From positions 302,591 to 366,590 of the forward strand of contig NZ_OLMM01000005.1 in assembly GCF_900291475.1 (NCBI RefSeq): a stretch of DNA of 64,000 nucleotides. The letters are read 5' to 3'. Of this stretch, positions 61,293 to 64,000 are shown piece by piece. A model generated the notes under the pieces. The model saw only the letters and a program-made list of their open reading frames with translations, did not search any database and was not told where the DNA came from. The position numbers and the translations under genes are program-made. The stretch's first letter is position 1. Each line of letters begins with the position of its first letter. This stretch comes from Acidaminococcus hominis. GTDB lineage: Bacteria > Bacillota > Negativicutes > Acidaminococcales > Acidaminococcaceae.

Positions 61293-61352
61293 AAGAGAAG
61301 ACCTGTTTTCCCAAGAAAGTCCTGGAAAAAATTGTGTCTTCTCTTTTTTTTT
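61293..61352 (+). terminator. Terminator of pfkA
   Basis: AAGAGAAGAC pairs with GTCTTCTCTT across about 33 bases, followed by a long T run. Confidence 0.8.
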
Positions 61353-61418
61353 CTGTTTCAATGACATATAATGAACAAGCTGCGGAAAGCAGGAACCATA
61401 TAAAGGGAGTGAAAGTAA

Positions 61419-62222
61419 GTGAGTGAAAATTTAATTGCGGTCATATTGGGTATTGTGGAAGGGCTGACAGAGTTTATTCCTGTTTCTTCCACCGGCCATA
61501 TGATCATTGTGGGACACCTGATCGGCTTTCAGGGGAACCTGGCCAAGATATTTGACGTGGTGATTCAACTGGGAGCGATTCTGGCCGTGCTGGTGCTCTA
61601 TAAAGAACGGTTCCGCCGTTTCTTCACCAAAGAAGGCTGGCAGCTGGGAACCGGGCTGACCGGGTACCATGTGGCAGCTGGCTGCGTGCCTACTATGGCT
61701 TTCGCTCTCCTGGTCCATTCTTTCATTAAGAAATACCTGTTTTCTCCGGCTACGGTAGCCATTGGCCTGGTGCTGGGCGCCCTGCTCATGATTTACGCTG
61801 AGCACAAGATCAAGGGCCATGAACAGGAATTGGTCCAGGACGTGGACCATATCAGCCTGAAGCAGGCCCTGTACATCGGCTTTTTCCAATTTCTGTCGCT
61901 GTGGCCGGGCTTTTCCCGGAGCGGCTCTACTATGGGCGGTGCCCTGCTGGTAGGGGTAAACAGGAAGGCCGGCGCGGATTTCACCTTCATCATGGCGCTG
62001 CCCATTATGGTAGCGGCCTGCCTATTCGAGCTGCTGAAGAATCTGTCCGGGCTGAGCCTGGGGGATTTGCAGGTCCTGGCCATTGGTTTTGTGGTGGCTT
62101 TTATTGTAGGCTATCTGTCCATTGTGTGGTTTATGAAATTTCTTCAGCGTTCCACATTGACAGCCTTCGGAATTTATCGTATTATATTGGCTGCGGTCAC
62201 TGTCGCATACTTCTATTTCTAA
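61419..62222 (+). CDS. uppP: Undecaprenyl-diphosphatase
   Basis: Recycles undecaprenyl diphosphate for cell-wall synthesis; also gives bacitracin resistance. 267 residues, about 8 membrane segments. Conserved active-site blocks EGLTEFIPVSSTGH (14-27) and FSRSGSTMGGALLVG. The start is GTG at 61419 with AAGGGAGTG 8 bases upstream. Preceded by the pfkA terminator. Confidence 0.95.
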   Translation: MSENLIAVILGIVEGLTEFIPVSSTGHMIIVGHLIGFQGNLAKIFDVVIQLGAILAVLVLYKERFRRFFTKEGWQLGTGLTGYHVAAGCVPTMAFALLVHSFIKKYLFSPATVAIGLVLGALLMIYAEHKIKGHEQELVQDVDHISLKQALYIGFFQFLSLWPGFSRSGSTMGGALLVGVNRKAGADFTFIMALPIMVAACLFELLKNLSGLSLGDLQVLAIGFVVAFIVGYLSIVWFMKFLQRSTLTAFGIYRIILAAVTVAYFYF

Positions 62223-62260
62223 GCTTGTGAAAAAACATTTCACTTTTTTTGAAAAAAGTG

Positions 62261-62289
62261 TTGACAAAATCCGCTGTGTTCTGTATAAT
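62261..62289 (+). promoter_or_regulatory. Consensus promoter of the tRNA cluster
   Basis: TTGACA (62261-62266), 17-bp spacer, TATAAT (62284-62289); exact consensus. Confidence 0.92.
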
Positions 62290-62311
62290 TCATTTTGTTA
62301 CGAACGCAAAG

Positions 62312-62387
<76 letters not shown>

Positions 62388-62410
62388 CTAACTTCGTAAC
62401 AGACAAATGT

Positions 62411-62495
62411 GGAGAGATTCCCGAGTGGTTAAAGGGAGCAGACTGTAAATCTGCCGCCTCTGGCTTCGAAGGTTCGAATCCTTCTCTCTCCACCA
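62411..62495 (+). tRNA. tRNA-Tyr (anticodon GTA)
   Basis: 85 nt with a long variable arm and CCA. Acceptor GGAGAGA/TCTCTCC; anticodon stem CAGA/TCTG with loop CTGTAAA, anticodon GTA. Confidence 0.96.
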
Positions 62496-62498
62496 AAT

Positions 62499-62574
<76 letters not shown>

Positions 62575-62577
62575 CAT

Positions 62578-62653
62578 GCTGATGTAGCTCAGATGGCAGA
62601 GCGTATCCTTGGTAAGGATAAGGTCACCAGTTCGACTCTGGTCATCAGCTCCA
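62578..62653 (+). tRNA. tRNA-Thr (anticodon GGT)
   Basis: 76 nt with CCA. Acceptor GCTGATG/CATCAGC; anticodon stem TATCC/GGATA with loop TTGGTAA, anticodon GGT. Confidence 0.96.
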
Positions 62654-62658
62654 ATTAT

Positions 62659-62735
62659 GGCGGCGTAGCTCAGTTGGCTAGAGCAGTCGGTTCATACCCG
62701 GCCTGTCCGCGGTTCAAATCCGTGCGCCGCTACCA
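62659..62735 (+). tRNA. Elongator tRNA-Met (anticodon CAT)
   Basis: 77 nt with CCA. Acceptor GGCGGCG/CGCCGCT (G1-U72 pair), anticodon stem GTCGG/CCGGC with loop TTCATAC, anticodon CAT. The pattern matches Bacillus elongator tRNA-Met rather than tRNA-Ile2. Confidence 0.9.
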
Positions 62736-62745
62736 TTTTGTTCAC

Positions 62746-62768
62746 TAAGCCCCGTAACAGGGGCTATT
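62746..62768 (+). terminator. Weak terminator between the tRNAs and tuf
   Basis: AGCCCC/GGGGCT hairpin followed by ATTTT. No clear separate promoter for tuf is visible, so tuf may be reached by readthrough from the tRNA promoter. Confidence 0.55.
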
Positions 62769-62811
62769 TTAAAATCACAAAAAAGTTGAGAAAGCGTTGG
62801 GAGGTATTCTA

Positions 62812-63999
62812 ATGGCTAAAGAAAAATTCAACAGAACCAAACCCCATGTCAACATTGGTACCATTGGTCACGTTGACCATGGCAAGACTACGTTGACTGC
62901 GGCTATCACCAAGGTTTTGGCTGAACGTGGCGGCGCCCAATTCATGGACTACAACATGATCGATAAGGCTCCGGAAGAAAGAGAACGTGGTATTACCATT
63001 AATACCGCCCACGTTGAATACGAAACCGAAAAAAGACACTATGCACACGTTGACTGCCCGGGGCATGCTGACTATGTAAAGAACATGATCACTGGTGCTG
63101 CTCAGATGGACGGCGCAATTCTGGTTGTATCCGCTGCTGATGGTCCTATGCCTCAGACTCGTGAACACATCCTGCTTGCCCGCCAGGTTGGCGTTCCTGC
63201 TATCGTTGTGTTCCTGAACAAATCCGACCAAGTTGACGATCCTGAACTGATCGAACTGGTTGAAATGGAAGTTCGCGAACTGCTGAGCCAATACGGCTAT
63301 CCTGGAGATGAAGTGCCCATCGTTGTTGGTTCCGCACTGAAAGCTCTGGAAGGCGACAAAGAACAAGAAGCAAACATCATGAAATTGATGGATGCTGTTG
63401 ACGAATACATTCCGACTCCTGTCCATGACCTGGCTAAACCGTTCCTGATGCCCGTTGAAGACGTATTCACCATCACCGGCCGCGGCACCGTAGCTACTGG
63501 CCGTGTAGAACGTGGCGTAATCAAAGTTGGCGACACGGTTGAAATCGTTGGTCTGAGCGAAGAAAAGAAACAATCCGTTGCTACTGGTCTGGAAATGTTC
63601 CGTAAGACCATGGATCAGGCTGAAGCCGGCGACAACATCGGCTGCCTGCTGCGCGGTATTGACAGAAGCGAAATCGAAAGAGGTCAGGTTCTGGCTAAAC
63701 CCGGTTCCATTCATCCTCATACCAAATTCAAAGGCCAAGTATACGTACTGACCAAAGAAGAAGGCGGCCGTCATACTCCGTTCTTCAACGGCTATCGTCC
63801 TCAGTTCTACTTCAGAACTACCGACGTTACTGGTGTGGCTCACCTGCCTGAAGGTACCGAAATGGTTATGCCTGGCGACAACGTTGTAATGGACGTTGAA
63901 CTGATCACCCCGATCGCTATCGAACAAGGTCTGCGTTTCGCTATCCGCGAAGGCGGCCATACGGTAGGCGCTGGCGTTGTTACCGAAATCGAAGGTTAA
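62812..63999 (+). CDS. tuf: Elongation factor Tu
   Basis: GTPase that brings aminoacyl-tRNA to the ribosome. 395 residues, complete to the last base but one of the window. GHVDHGKT (19-26), [21 protein letters not shown] and NKSDQVDD (G-motifs), then the two beta-barrel domains. ATG 62812 follows GGGAGGT. Codon use differs from the neighbours (many GTT, GCT, CGT codons), as expected for a very highly expressed gene. Here it follows a tRNA cluster rather than fusA. Confidence 0.99.
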   Translation: MAKEKFNRTKPHVNIGTIGHVDHGKTTLTAAITKVLAERGGAQFMDYNMIDKAPEERERGITINTAHVEYETEKRHYAHVDCPGHADYVKNMITGAAQMDGAILVVSAADGPMPQTREHILLARQVGVPAIVVFLNKSDQVDDPELIELVEMEVRELLSQYGYPGDEVPIVVGSALKALEGDKEQEANIMKLMDAVDEYIPTPVHDLAKPFLMPVEDVFTITGRGTVATGRVERGVIKVGDTVEIVGLSEEKKQSVATGLEMFRKTMDQAEAGDNIGCLLRGIDRSEIERGQVLAKPGSIHPHTKFKGQVYVLTKEEGGRHTPFFNGYRPQFYFRTTDVTGVAHLPEGTEMVMPGDNVVMDVELITPIAIEQGLRFAIREGGHTVGAGVVTEIEG

Positions 64000-64000
64000 G

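Overview
The window reads as one continuous piece of ordinary chromosome with no insertion sequence, prophage, integrase or CRISPR array. The gene content is mixed in a telling way. Firmicute-type housekeeping genes (nadD-yqeK-LCP-rsfS-cvfB, a SigH-type sigma factor next to rlmB, a B12-dependent methionine synthase with a separate activation protein) sit beside genes of a cell with an outer membrane (an RND efflux pump with a lipoprotein adaptor, a periplasmic alkaline phosphatase). Together with a eukaryote-like lysine/ornithine decarboxylase, a carboxyspermidine pathway, an [FeFe]-hydrogenase-like protein plus HydE, and fairly high GC, this points to a diderm anaerobic Firmicute of the Negativicutes, probably the Acidaminococcaceae. 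That placement is inference from gene content; no 16S rRNA gene is present.

Layout. 1-8.0 kb: the end of serS, a lysine/ornithine decarboxylase, ychF plus a PHP phosphatase, then nadD-yqeK-LCP-rsfS-cvfB. 8.0-11.9 kb: two alanine tRNAs (GGC, CGC), an Rrf2/IscR-type regulator, a small ferredoxin, an [FeFe]-hydrogenase-like protein and an SRPBCC protein. 12.0-18.2 kb: a polyamine operon (arginine decarboxylase-like, speE, speB, carboxyspermidine dehydrogenase and decarboxylase). It is preceded by about 345 nt of structured, untranslated sequence that ends in a strong intrinsic terminator. 18.2-28 kb: the phosphate regulon (pstSCAB-phoU, alkaline phosphatase) followed by a probable metal ABC transporter with a His-rich permease loop, and a LysR regulator. 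28-34 kb: polyphosphate metabolism (two Ppx/GppA proteins transcribed divergently, and ppk). 34.0-34.4 kb: a non-coding stretch packed with DnaA boxes. 34.4-39.1 kb: a phosphoribosyltransferase and the metF/metH activation/metH operon. 39-45.4 kb: a glutamine-amidotransferase-like hydrolase with an amino acid permease, a MATE exporter, hydE and a GlcD-type dehydrogenase. 45.5-55.2 kb: a candidate small RNA, a secreted FG-GAP/DUF3298 protein, an RND efflux pair, an SbmA/BacA-like ABC transporter and an alanine:sodium symporter. 55.2-64 kb: an MFS exporter, a flavodiiron protein, rlmB, sigH, a small BrxF-like P-loop protein with pfkA, uppP, a five-gene tRNA cluster and tuf.

The strongest candidates for something undescribed are the structured RNA before the polyamine operon (12.09-12.44 kb), the DnaA-box cluster far from any dnaA gene (34.03-34.34 kb), the coupling of a Pho-box-controlled alkaline phosphatase to a His-rich metal transporter (22.6-27.1 kb), the orphan BrxF-like ATPase co-transcribed with phosphofructokinase (59.7 kb), and a short promoter-to-terminator unit that could encode a small RNA (45.54-45.62 kb).
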